Assembly: GCA_015064155.1 (NCBI GenBank)
Contig: SVST01000005.1
Span: 62,001 to 126,000, forward strand
DNA: 64,000 nucleotides
DNA from: Oscillospiraceae bacterium
Lineage (GTDB): Bacteria > Bacillota > Clostridia > Oscillospirales > CAG-272
Direction of reading: 5' to 3'
This document shows positions 26,499-35,691 of the stretch, piece by piece. A program made the translations under genes and the position numbers. The notes under the pieces are model-generated. The model saw only the letters and a list, made by a program, of their open reading frames with translations, made no database searches and had not been told where the DNA came from. Numbering within the stretch: position 1 is the stretch's first letter; every line of letters begins with the position of its first letter.

Positions 26499-26675
26499 CG
26501 AAAAATCCTCCTTTGGAATCACTTACAACAGTAAGCCATCAAAAAACAAGCTCTGTTTAGTTATATGTGAAAGCTGTTTTTTCTATTCCCCGTCGGATTC
26601 TGTCAATTTTAGCAATCTGCTCCCCCAAGCAAACAATACAAATGTTAAAAGAATGTGAATAATCGCAAAAAAGCC

Positions 26676-26741
26676 TTGATTTTTTCCAAAAAAAGTATAA
26701 AATAAGAGCATAAGTTAGCACTCAAAACTTTAGAGTGCTAA
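26676..26741 (+). promoter_or_regulatory. groESL promoter with CIRCE operator (HrcA site)
   Basis: A promoter-like TTGATT (26676-26681) with TAAAAT (26698-26703), 16 bp apart, is followed by a perfect CIRCE: TTAGCACTC-N9-GAGTGCTAA (26715-26741). CIRCE is the binding site of the heat-shock repressor HrcA, so groES-groEL is under HrcA control. hrcA is not in this window. Confidence 0.95.
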
Positions 26742-26792
26742 CAAACACGTCTTTCACGAAAGAAAAGATTTGCACAAGGAGGAAGATAAACA

Positions 26793-27080
26793 ATGAATAT
26801 CAAACCGCTTGCAGACAGAGTTGTATTGAAGGCTGTAGAAGCCGAGGAAAAAACCAAGGCAGGCATTATCCTGACCGCAGCAGCGCAGGAAAAGCCCCAG
26901 GTTGCAGAGGTTGTGGCAGTGGGTCCCGGCGCACGCGACGACAAAGGAAACCTCATCCCCATGGAGGTAAAGATCGGTGATAAGGTCATCACCGGCAAAT
27001 ACTCGGGCACCGAGGTAAAAATGGATGGTACCGAATACACCATCGTAAAACAGAGCGACATTCTCGCAGTTGTAGATTGA
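26793..27080 (+). CDS. groS: Co-chaperonin GroES
   Basis: A 95-residue GroES, full length for the family (about 94-97). It has the N-terminal MNIKPLADRVVLK, the mobile loop around EEKTKAGIILT, and the roof/strand region GDKVITGKYSGTEVKMDG. It caps the GroEL cavity in the cytoplasm during ATP-driven folding. RBS AAGGAGGAA. First gene of the CIRCE-controlled bicistronic operon, 18 bp before groEL. Confidence 0.98.
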   Translation: MNIKPLADRVVLKAVEAEEKTKAGIILTAAAQEKPQVAEVVAVGPGARDDKGNLIPMEVKIGDKVITGKYSGTEVKMDGTEYTIVKQSDILAVVD

Positions 27081-27092
27081 ACGGAGGTATAG

Positions 27093-28733
<1,641 letters not shown>

Positions 28734-28750
28734 TACCAAAAATATTATCA

Positions 28751-28781
28751 AAGGGTATTGCGATTCGCAATACCCTTTTTT
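28751..28781 (+). terminator. Intrinsic terminator of groESL
   Basis: A perfect 12-bp stem AAGGGTATTGCG/CGCAATACCCTT with a 3-nt loop followed by T6. Confidence 0.93.
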
Positions 28782-28782
28782 G

Positions 28783-28811
28783 TTGACAATTCCCGCGATC
28801 TGTGCTATAAT
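28783..28811 (+). promoter_or_regulatory. Consensus promoter of the TIM-barrel/ceramidase-like operon
   Basis: TTGACA (28783-28788), 17 bp, TATAAT (28806-28811), placed immediately after the groESL terminator. Confidence 0.92.
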
Positions 28812-28844
28812 AATCGCATCAAACAGAAACGAGGAAGAAAACGA

Positions 28845-29759
28845 ATGGAACGTCTTATCAGCATCAGCATTGGTGTATTTCAGCAAAAATTCGGTGATAT
28901 TGAAGCACTGAATATCGCAAAAAGGATCGGCGCGGATGCCGTTGATTTTAATACCGCCTCTCGGAAAATATTCGATTTTCGCATTCCCGGTTCTCCCTTT
29001 GACAAAACCGACCGAGAATTGATCGAATATTACACCGCGGTACGCAAACATGCCGAATCGATCGGGATCAAAATCGCGCAAACGCACGGCAGAATGCATA
29101 TGTACGTTCGCGACGAGGAAGAAAACAAAGCCATTTTGGAAAACGCGCGCCGCGATCTTTTGGTTGCATCGGTATTGGGTGCCCCCTATTGCGTCATGCA
29201 CAGCGTCACAACAGGTACGATGGGACCCGACACGCCTGCCGAGGAAATGCGCGCACTCAACAAGCGTGCATTTTGCGACGTACTCAAATACGCCAAACAG
29301 TACGGTGTAAAAGTGGCAACCGAAACCTTTGGAGATTCCCTGAAAGGTACGGTTTGCGACTTTTTCGGACAGTGGGACGAATTCCTTGCCACCTACCGAG
29401 AGATCTGCGCGATCGAGGACAACGCAGATTGGTTTGTGACTTGCATGGATACGGGCCACACCAACAAAGCCGTCCGCTTTGGCTATCCCCTGCCTGCCGA
29501 TGCCATCCGTGATCTCGGAAGCTCCTTGCAGTGCTTGCATCTCAACGACAACGACGGCATGACCGATCAGCACAAGCCGCTTCTGATGGGCAACATCGAT
29601 TGGACGGACGTTTTGGATGCACTCGATGAGATCGGATACAGCGGCATCTACAACATGGAGCTGGCACTTGGTCATTTCGGCAACGGCTTGGAAATCGAAA
29701 CTGCGGAATTCGCAATCAAGATCCTGCGTCACCAATTTGCTTTGCGGGATCAGCAATAA
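28845..29759 (+). CDS. Sugar phosphate isomerase/epimerase (xylose isomerase-like TIM barrel)
   Basis: A 304-residue AP-endonuclease-2-type TIM barrel. Metal-binding features of the family are visible: KIAQTHGRMH, ATETFGDS, TCMDTGHTNKA and CLHLNDNDG, with a late Glu in YNMELALGHFG. Such proteins isomerise or epimerise keto sugars, inosose or hydroxypyruvate using a divalent metal. The ATG at 28845 has GAGGAAG upstream. It is co-transcribed with the ceramidase-like gene 23 bp downstream. Substrate unknown. Confidence 0.88.
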   Translation: MERLISISIGVFQQKFGDIEALNIAKRIGADAVDFNTASRKIFDFRIPGSPFDKTDRELIEYYTAVRKHAESIGIKIAQTHGRMHMYVRDEEENKAILENARRDLLVASVLGAPYCVMHSVTTGTMGPDTPAEEMRALNKRAFCDVLKYAKQYGVKVATETFGDSLKGTVCDFFGQWDEFLATYREICAIEDNADWFVTCMDTGHTNKAVRFGYPLPADAIRDLGSSLQCLHLNDNDGMTDQHKPLLMGNIDWTDVLDALDEIGYSGIYNMELALGHFGNGLEIETAEFAIKILRHQFALRDQQ

Positions 29760-29782
29760 CTGATTTTAGGAGGAACACCACA

Positions 29783-31117
29783 ATGTTAAAAATAGGATTT
29801 TCCCGTGTAGACGTAACACCGCCTCTCGGCACATTCGTGTCAGGATATTTTGAGGAAAGATTTGCAGACGGAATATTGGATCCCATTTTTCTCAATGCGA
29901 TCGCAATTGGCAATGAAACCGAGCAGATTTTGATCATTACGTCGGACTTTCTCGGTATCCGTGAGCAATACGCCACAAAGATCCGCCGCCTCATTGCCGA
30001 GCGTACGGGAATCGACGCGGATCATATCATGATCACTGCACTTCATCAGCACACCTCGATCTGCCTGCGCGATGATCCGAGGAATAACGTGATGGAGGAT
30101 CATGAATATTTGCAGATCCTTTACCGAAAATTTGCCGACGTGGCACAAATGGCAATCAACGATATGATCGATGCCACGGTATGCTACGGGGAAAAGGAAT
30201 CTGAAAAACCAATTTCGTTTGTTCGTCGTTACCTGATGCCTGACGGCTCGGTTTGCACGAACCCCAAGCCTGCAAAATGCAAAAGCTGGCCTCCCATCGG
30301 TCCCACCGAACAATCCGACAACACCGTTCGCCTTTTGAAATTCATCCGCAAGGACGGTAAAAACGTTGCTTTGGTCAATTTCTCTACACACCCCGACGTA
30401 GTAAAGGGGACCAAATATTCGGCAGACTGGCCCGGCTTTGTCCGCAGATTTGTGGAAGCCGAGCACCCCAACACACTGTGTCTGTTGCTCAACGGGTGTC
30501 AGGGTGACACCAACCATAAAAATTTCATGATACCGGAGAACGAACGCTTCCCCGTCGGTGAAAGATACCCCCATGCCGAATATATGGGGCGCATCATTGC
30601 AAACTCCGTGAACGATCTTTGGGATCAGGCAACCGAAATGAATGACCAAACGCTTGCCGCAAACATGACAATCGTTTACAATAAAACCCGCACGGATAAA
30701 GAGGAATTTTTTGACGAATGCTGGGATCTGTATGAGGCATATCAGCTGAAAAACGATCACAGCACCGACAAAACACCTTCGGGAATTTCACTGGCAGAGG
30801 CATCTCGAGTAGTAAGAACCCGAACCGAAGCTCCGCTGTATCAAAAGATCCCCGTCACCGTTCTGCGTGTCGGTGAGATCGGATTTGTCGGCTTCGGCGG
30901 TGAACCATTTACTCACTATGCCACCGCCGTTCGTGAAAACTTCCCGGGCAAGACCGTGATCGCAGCCTGCTGCGCAAACGGATTCCAGGGTTATCTCCCC
31001 ACCGCCAAGGCATTTGAGCAAGGCGGCTACGAGGCGGTCTCTTCCCCGTTCTCCCCGAATCTGGAAGAAGACTGTACCAAAGCGGCAGTGGAAATTCTTC
31101 AGAAAATGAAGTTTTAA
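29783..31117 (+). CDS. Neutral/alkaline ceramidase-like hydrolase (PF04734-type), no signal peptide
   Basis: A 444-residue protein with the N-terminal signature of neutral ceramidase-like proteins: IGFSRVDVTPPLGTFVSGY, then ALHQHTS and NFSTHPDVV with candidate metal-binding histidines, and LNGCQGDTNHKN. True neutral ceramidases are secreted and about 650-750 residues; this one is shorter and has no signal peptide, so an intracellular hydrolase of other amides or carbohydrate derivatives is more likely. RBS AGGAGG 9 nt before the ATG. Operon partner of a TIM-barrel isomerase, which points to small-molecule or sugar breakdown. Confidence 0.8.
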   Translation: MLKIGFSRVDVTPPLGTFVSGYFEERFADGILDPIFLNAIAIGNETEQILIITSDFLGIREQYATKIRRLIAERTGIDADHIMITALHQHTSICLRDDPRNNVMEDHEYLQILYRKFADVAQMAINDMIDATVCYGEKESEKPISFVRRYLMPDGSVCTNPKPAKCKSWPPIGPTEQSDNTVRLLKFIRKDGKNVALVNFSTHPDVVKGTKYSADWPGFVRRFVEAEHPNTLCLLLNGCQGDTNHKNFMIPENERFPVGERYPHAEYMGRIIANSVNDLWDQATEMNDQTLAANMTIVYNKTRTDKEEFFDECWDLYEAYQLKNDHSTDKTPSGISLAEASRVVRTRTEAPLYQKIPVTVLRVGEIGFVGFGGEPFTHYATAVRENFPGKTVIAACCANGFQGYLPTAKAFEQGGYEAVSSPFSPNLEEDCTKAAVEILQKMKF

Positions 31118-31121
31118 TGTA

Positions 31122-31169
31122 TATAAACAAAGAAAAGTCCACCTCGTGATGGACTTTTCTTTGTTTATA
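31122..31169. terminator. Very strong bidirectional terminator
   Basis: A perfect 20-bp stem (31122-31141 with 31150-31169, core AAAGAAAAGTCCA) around an 8-nt loop, separating the ceramidase-like gene from the convergent FNT gene. Confidence 0.9.
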
Positions 31170-31206
31170 CGTCTTCTTTGGATCAAAGTCTTTCCCTATG
31201 AAAAAC

Positions 31207-31866
31207 TCATTGGTTTTCGGTTTTTGTCACCCGCAAAATCATGGGAATCAAATTTCCGCCGATCGCATTTCCGAGCGTGATGAGGAGGATCGGTACGATT
31301 GCCTCGCGCGTCTTCCCTGCCAGCACGGCATAGAACATATCGGCAATCGAGTGCTCAAAGCCCGCAAGGATAAACACCACAACACCGAGAATCACGGCAA
31401 TGCACGCAAGCAACAAAAAATCCTTGTGACGCTTTTTGTAGGTATCCACCGCAAGGAACATCATCATGCCGCAAAAGACACCGAGAATCAAAAGGCTGTA
31501 CCAAGTATCGTTCAGCTTGACCTCCATGACCCGTTGGGCGGCAAGACGCAGCCGATCCCCGTTTCGCGTCAGGCGAAGCACCGAGGCAACGATGGCAGTT
31601 CCCGCAAAGTTTCCAAGCCACACACAAGCAACCGTGCCGAGATAGGACGGCTTTTTTTCAAGCAAACGGTCCCCAAGATAACCGACCATTCCGGTGTAGA
31701 GATTGAATCCGAAGATCAAAATGGTAAAAAGTCCTACCGTAAAGAAGATCGCACCAACCAGCGTATTCGATTGCAGCAAGGAAACGCTGCCTCCAACACC
31801 GATGCAAAGACCGGCACCGACCGCCAAAAGGAAGGTATTCAAAATTGATTTTACAGAAGCTTTCAT
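31207..31866 (-). CDS. Formate/nitrite transporter family (FNT) channel
   Basis: A 219-residue membrane protein with about six hydrophobic helices. It has the FNT patterns: VGLFTILIFGFNLYTG early, GFEHSIADMF near residue 165, and LGNAIGGNLIP near the end. FNT channels form pentamers moving formate, nitrite, lactate or acetate. It is shorter than usual FocA (about 260-285). The ATG at 31866 has AAAGGAT upstream. Last gene of a six-gene minus-strand operon, 17 bp after trmO. The presence of a PFL-like enzyme and AckA in the window fits formate or acetate export, but substrate is not determined. Confidence 0.87.
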   Translation of the reverse strand: MKASVKSILNTFLLAVGAGLCIGVGGSVSLLQSNTLVGAIFFTVGLFTILIFGFNLYTGMVGYLGDRLLEKKPSYLGTVACVWLGNFAGTAIVASVLRLTRNGDRLRLAAQRVMEVKLNDTWYSLLILGVFCGMMMFLAVDTYKKRHKDFLLLACIAVILGVVVFILAGFEHSIADMFYAVLAGKTREAIVPILLITLGNAIGGNLIPMILRVTKTENQ

Positions 31867-31883
31867 GCTCGCATCCTTTCTGC

Positions 31884-32564
31884 CTACAGCGTTTCTACGC
31901 CGCAAACGGTCAAAACGTCGCCCTTGACGTAAAACAAAATATTATATCCGGCATAGCTGACGCCCCACTCCCGCGTATCGTCGTGAATATATGCCGTACG
32001 AGGATCCTCCTCCAAAATCGAAATCACCGTGTCGCGTTCCGATTCGGGTAACAGCTGCAACAGCTCGGGAGGAAAGACAACCGAAAGCCGATGCTCCAAA
32101 ACCTCGGAGCCAAAGCCGCCCCGCGCATCCGGGTGGCTATCGGCATAGGGCAGGTAGGGCTTGATATCGTAAATCGGCGTGCCGTCCAGCATATCGATGC
32201 CGCTGACGTACAAGACGGGACCCAGCACGGGATCGATCTCCACGTGCTCCAGCTTGACCGAGGAAAGTCCGATTGGGTTGGGGCGGTACGGCGAGCGTGT
32301 GGCAAACACGCCCATTTTTTTCTTGCCGCCAAGGCGCGGCGGTGCAACGGTGGCAGACCATCCCTTTCTCGTCACCTTGGAAAAGCCCCACAAAAGCCAC
32401 AGATGGGAAAAGCCCTCGATTCCGCGCACCGCCTCGGCGGTGCGGTAGGCAGAGCGAAACACGATCTTGCCGCGCAGCCCTTCAATCAATCCGCTTTGTC
32501 GGGGAATTCCAAACTTTTCGGGAAAATCGGTTTGAATGTCCGCAATAATTTTCAACTCCGTCAT
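31884..32564 (-). CDS. trmO: tRNA (N6-threonylcarbamoyladenosine(37)-N6)-methyltransferase TrmO
   Basis: A 226-residue UPF0066/TsaA-family protein. Conserved blocks are all present: FGIPRQSGL, FSHLWLLWGF, KKMGVFATRSPYRPNPIGLS, and GIDMLDGTPIYDIKPYLPY. TrmO uses SAM to methylate t6A37 of tRNA-Thr. The C-terminal ~70 residues form the extra domain seen in longer members. No good Shine-Dalgarno is visible, so it may depend on translational coupling with the SGNH gene that ends 12 bp earlier. Housekeeping gene within an otherwise catabolic-looking operon. Confidence 0.92.
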   Translation of the reverse strand: MTELKIIADIQTDFPEKFGIPRQSGLIEGLRGKIVFRSAYRTAEAVRGIEGFSHLWLLWGFSKVTRKGWSATVAPPRLGGKKKMGVFATRSPYRPNPIGLSSVKLEHVEIDPVLGPVLYVSGIDMLDGTPIYDIKPYLPYADSHPDARGGFGSEVLEHRLSVVFPPELLQLLPESERDTVISILEEDPRTAYIHDDTREWGVSYAGYNILFYVKGDVLTVCGVETL

Positions 32565-32576
32565 AGCGTAACAAAA

Positions 32577-33221
32577 TCAAAATCCAATGGTGTCCTTGGA
32601 ATAATGCGGAGTACAAAATCCCTTGGTATCGATCCCTTTGCATTCCACTTCAAGCGCACGGGAAATCGCAGACAAAACCTGTCCGCCCACCAATGCTACA
32701 CCGCCCTCGGTGTAATAATGGGTCTTATCCGAATGGAGCGCACGGGGGCAATCCCGTGTAATCGCGTACAAGTCATTGATCACGGTATCCGTACCCTTCA
32801 GTGCGTCGATTGCCACGGCATTGTATTGCTCAATCACCGAATTATGGCGGCACTTTTCGGGTCCGTATTCCTCCTCTACCACAGCGGTAGAGGTTGCAAA
32901 GATCATTTTTGCATTCGGATAAATCAAGCGCAAGCGACGGTCGATTCGCACGATCATGTCACGGTAGTGCTCGATCGAGGAAAGCGGTCCGTCACCAAAC
33001 AGCTCCAGAACGTCCCAAAGACCGGCATTCCAATGCACCACGTCAATGTCATCCGGCCAATTGTTTTTCTCTTTCCAAACGTGAGCCAAACGGAACAAAT
33101 ACTGCGCATAGCGGCAGTTATCGCTCGGGAAATACACCTCGGCAATCCCTTCCATCGAGCAACGAATATATTCCTCATAACCGATTCGAATCGAATCTCC
33201 GTATAAGACTACTTTTTTCAT
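32577..33221 (-). CDS. SGNH/GDSL-type hydrolase (second of two)
   Basis: A 214-residue esterase-like protein. The block I serine is in LYGDSIRIGYEEY and the catalytic Asp/His pair in DKTHYYTEGG. Asn is present in VVHWNAGLWD. No signal peptide, so it is cytoplasmic. It starts inside the end of the preceding SGNH gene (4-bp ATGA overlap), so the two are translationally coupled and probably work together on acylated sugars. Substrate unknown. Confidence 0.85.
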   Translation of the reverse strand: MKKVVLYGDSIRIGYEEYIRCSMEGIAEVYFPSDNCRYAQYLFRLAHVWKEKNNWPDDIDVVHWNAGLWDVLELFGDGPLSSIEHYRDMIVRIDRRLRLIYPNAKMIFATSTAVVEEEYGPEKCRHNSVIEQYNAVAIDALKGTDTVINDLYAITRDCPRALHSDKTHYYTEGGVALVGGQVLSAISRALEVECKGIDTKGFCTPHYSKDTIGF

Positions 33222-33877
33222 GTTACAAACGTCCTTTCAACCGTGCGAAACAGCAACGGAATCCATGTATTTTCATCCTCTATTGCGGTGTAGCTGCGCG
33301 GCAGCTCTCCGAACACACTCCGATAATGGGTCAGTGCCGCCAGCGTGCTTCCGAGAAGCGACGGATGCGAAAGATCGGGGTTATACAGCTCCGGCGCGGG
33401 ATCTTCGCAAGATACTGCCGCAAAGGCTCGTCCCACGGGGGACACCTCTGCACCAAGACGCTCTGCCGCCCGTTCGTAGGCATCCGACAGCCGATCGGTC
33501 ATTTCTTCACTCGTGAGTCCCAATTCCGCCAGCAAGGGGGCTCCCGTTTTTCTGCCCCACGTAGCGTAAAGCAGCACTCTTTTTGCTCGGACGAGCGCGG
33601 AAACGCCCGAAAGTCCCTCGCAAAATTTTTCAAAATCGACCAGTGGGAAATAGCTCTGCTCCTGCAAAATCAGCACGTCATACGCATTTTCCTTACATAG
33701 ATCGACGATTTTTTGATGATATTCGTCCTGCGGCTCTAAATTTTGATACAACTTTCTGCCGCCCTTGGTCACCGAATCAACCGATATCCGCTTCCCGTTT
33801 TCCAATGCCAGATTCTCAAAAATCTTGGGCATATCGTTGAAGTAGGTATAGCTGTTTCCAACAAATAAAACCTTCAT
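33218..33877 (-). CDS. SGNH-type hydrolase (first of two)
   Basis: A 219-residue protein with the SGNH serine in LFVGNSYTYFNDMP (GNS instead of GDS), VLILQEQSYFP in the middle, and the C-terminal Asp-His dyad in DLSHPSLLGS. It is only distantly similar to the second SGNH protein, so this is not a recent duplication. RBS ATAGGAG, one base after the stop of the PHP gene. Likely a cytoplasmic carbohydrate deacetylase or esterase; substrate unknown. Confidence 0.82.
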   Translation of the reverse strand: MKVLFVGNSYTYFNDMPKIFENLALENGKRISVDSVTKGGRKLYQNLEPQDEYHQKIVDLCKENAYDVLILQEQSYFPLVDFEKFCEGLSGVSALVRAKRVLLYATWGRKTGAPLLAELGLTSEEMTDRLSDAYERAAERLGAEVSPVGRAFAAVSCEDPAPELYNPDLSHPSLLGSTLAALTHYRSVFGELPRSYTAIEDENTWIPLLFRTVERTFVT

Positions 33878-33878
33878 G

Positions 33879-34673
33879 TCATACTCCTATATGGAATTTA
33901 TCATCCTCTGTCAAGCCGAGAAGCTCTACTGCGTACTTGCCAAACTCCAAAAGCTCTTCAAACTGATCGGGTCCGTGTGCGTCACCGCCGAAGTAAAACT
34001 TACAGCCGCACCCTTTCGCAATGCGATAGATCCGCAACACGCGGTCGGCGTCAGAATCCTGAAATTGGGTATTGATCTCAATTCCGCAGCCAAGTGCCGC
34101 GGCTTTGGTAAATAAACGCTCCATTTCCTCGGTGGGAATCAGATCGAGCGTGTGTAAATATGCCTCACGTGAGGCTTTGTTCATCAAATAACAGGTCAGA
34201 TGTGCCACCCCAAGCTTGTGAAAGGGCAAATCCTTTTGCAACAGCGCATCAAACCGTTCCACCCAAAGACTTGCCACGCGCTCGTCCACGCAGTAATCCT
34301 CCTCGGAGATGGTAAATCCCTTCATGTGCAGGTGCGTGGTCGGAACGATAATAAACGCAAAATCGTCAAACCGTGACGCGGGAATCCCCACCGTGTTAAA
34401 CTTGTCCATGTCGGTTTCGCATCCGAACAAAAATTCAATCCCATCAGCCTGCGGAAGCGCGCGAAACTGTGCGATGTGGTCAAAATTCTGCGGTTCATAC
34501 CACTTGGATGCCCCGGGAACCGCGCTGTCCCAATAATGATCTGTCAAGCAGATCCTTTTCAGCCCATGGTCCTTTGCATATTGCAAAATGCGCGCGGGGG
34601 TCTGCTCGGGATGACGCGAGCAAGAGGACAGCTGCGAATGGATATGATAATCGTGATCAACTTGGAATTTCAT
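33879..34673 (-). CDS. PHP-domain phosphoesterase (histidinol phosphatase-like)
   Basis: A 264-residue PHP protein. Metal ligands are seen in DYHIHSQLSS (HxH), LTDHYWD, FLFGCETDMD (Glu), and FGGDAHGPDQF near the C-terminus. PHP phosphoesterases use three metals to cleave phosphate from histidinol phosphate, sugar phosphates or nucleotides. No other histidine genes are nearby, so HisK activity is not implied. RBS GGAGG. 20 bp after the MBL gene and 1 bp before an SGNH gene, in the same operon. Confidence 0.88.
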   Translation of the reverse strand: MKFQVDHDYHIHSQLSSCSRHPEQTPARILQYAKDHGLKRICLTDHYWDSAVPGASKWYEPQNFDHIAQFRALPQADGIEFLFGCETDMDKFNTVGIPASRFDDFAFIIVPTTHLHMKGFTISEEDYCVDERVASLWVERFDALLQKDLPFHKLGVAHLTCYLMNKASREAYLHTLDLIPTEEMERLFTKAAALGCGIEINTQFQDSDADRVLRIYRIAKGCGCKFYFGGDAHGPDQFEELLEFGKYAVELLGLTEDDKFHIGV

Positions 34674-34693
34674 GAAAATAGCCTCCGATGCCT

Positions 34694-35530
34694 TTAAAAT
34701 TCCGCAACACAGCCGTCGTAAGCCACCTCACACCCAATCGCCCTTGCCTTTTCTTCCATTTGGTCGTGCAAGGGATTTCCGTTGTGCGAAAAATGATTCA
34801 CAAACAGTCGGGTTGCACCGTCAATCGCGCCGATCTCACGCAGACGTGCCGTCAATCGCTCCACGGTATCAAGCCCCATGTGGTTTTTGCTGTCGGCGCA
34901 CGGAAGCTGCGCATACGTGCAATCGAAGCTTGCAAGGTCAAAGCGAAGCCCCTCCTTCTGGATGTACTCCAGCACCTCGTCATAAAAATAACCCGTGTCG
35001 TGTGCATACAAAAGGCTTTTTTCTCCGTCCTCGATCACGTAGATCAGTGCCACCTGCCCGGGCGCGTGCTTGGCGCGCAGAGGCGTCACACGGTAACGAC
35101 CCAGTTGCATCGGCTCGTACGGCTTTGCCTGTACAACCTCCATCGTTGCGGTGATCTTGGTATCAACACGGGCAAAATAGTCGGTCAGATCGTCATAGAC
35201 CCGTTCGGGACAAACGATCCGCAGCCGTTCATGCTCCATATTGTAGGCATAAAAGCCACCGTGCCGACGGATATCCTGGCGGTAGTAGTGATCGTCGTGG
35301 GAATGGGTAATCAACACCGTTTCCACACGGTCACCCCGAATCCCGTTTTGCTGAAAATGCGAAAGCGTATCGGGCGGAAAATCCAAAAGGAGATCGTCAT
35401 TTACCAATGCTTGCGAGCGTGTGCGGAAATCCTTGCCGCCGCGCTCCCGCGCCGTTCGACAGCAATCACAGTTACAAAACAGTGCGGGACAGCCCTCCGC
35501 CGCCGCAGTTCCAAGATAGGTCAGCTTCAT
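34694..35530 (-). CDS. PhnP-like metallo-beta-lactamase-fold hydrolase
   Basis: A 278-residue MBL-fold protein. It has the zinc motif LITHSHDDH, a downstream LLYAHDTGYF, and a final NHFSHNG. An N-terminal cysteine cluster (FCNCDCC) resembles the structural zinc site of PhnP, the cyclic ribosyl phosphate phosphodiesterase. No other phosphonate genes are present, so this is probably a related cyclic phosphodiester hydrolase with another substrate. The second ATG (35530) sits 7 nt after GGAG and is preferred. First gene of the six-gene operon. Confidence 0.85.
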   Translation of the reverse strand: MKLTYLGTAAAEGCPALFCNCDCCRTARERGGKDFRTRSQALVNDDLLLDFPPDTLSHFQQNGIRGDRVETVLITHSHDDHYYRQDIRRHGGFYAYNMEHERLRIVCPERVYDDLTDYFARVDTKITATMEVVQAKPYEPMQLGRYRVTPLRAKHAPGQVALIYVIEDGEKSLLYAHDTGYFYDEVLEYIQKEGLRFDLASFDCTYAQLPCADSKNHMGLDTVERLTARLREIGAIDGATRLFVNHFSHNGNPLHDQMEEKARAIGCEVAYDGCVAEF

Positions 35531-35569
35531 TTCCATTCTCCGTTTCGTATATCAATTTTTTCTGTTAAC

Positions 35570-35598
35570 AGTATAGCATATCTTTCGCTTTTTTTCAA
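35570..35598 (-). promoter_or_regulatory. Promoter of the MBL-PHP-SGNH-SGNH-trmO-FNT operon
   Basis: On the minus strand TTGAAA (35598-35593), 17 bp, TATACT (35575-35570). Confidence 0.78.
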
Positions 35599-35631
35599 GC
35601 AATTTGGAAAGATATCTGCACAAAAAATCAC

Positions 35632-35664
35632 AAAAGGCGGCGCCCGTTCGGGAACCGCCCTTTG
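35632..35664 (-). terminator. Intrinsic terminator of the VWA lipoprotein gene
   Basis: On the minus strand AAAGGGCGG pairs with CCGCCTTTT, with an inner CCCG/CGGG hairpin, followed by a T-rich stretch. Confidence 0.75.
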
Positions 35665-35691
35665 TTTGTATAAAATTGCTTTTACAAGCGA

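Noticed and set aside
26523-26675. Glycine riboswitch before the AgcS symporter
   Set aside because: No glycine aptamer core or other riboswitch pattern could be recognised in the leader.
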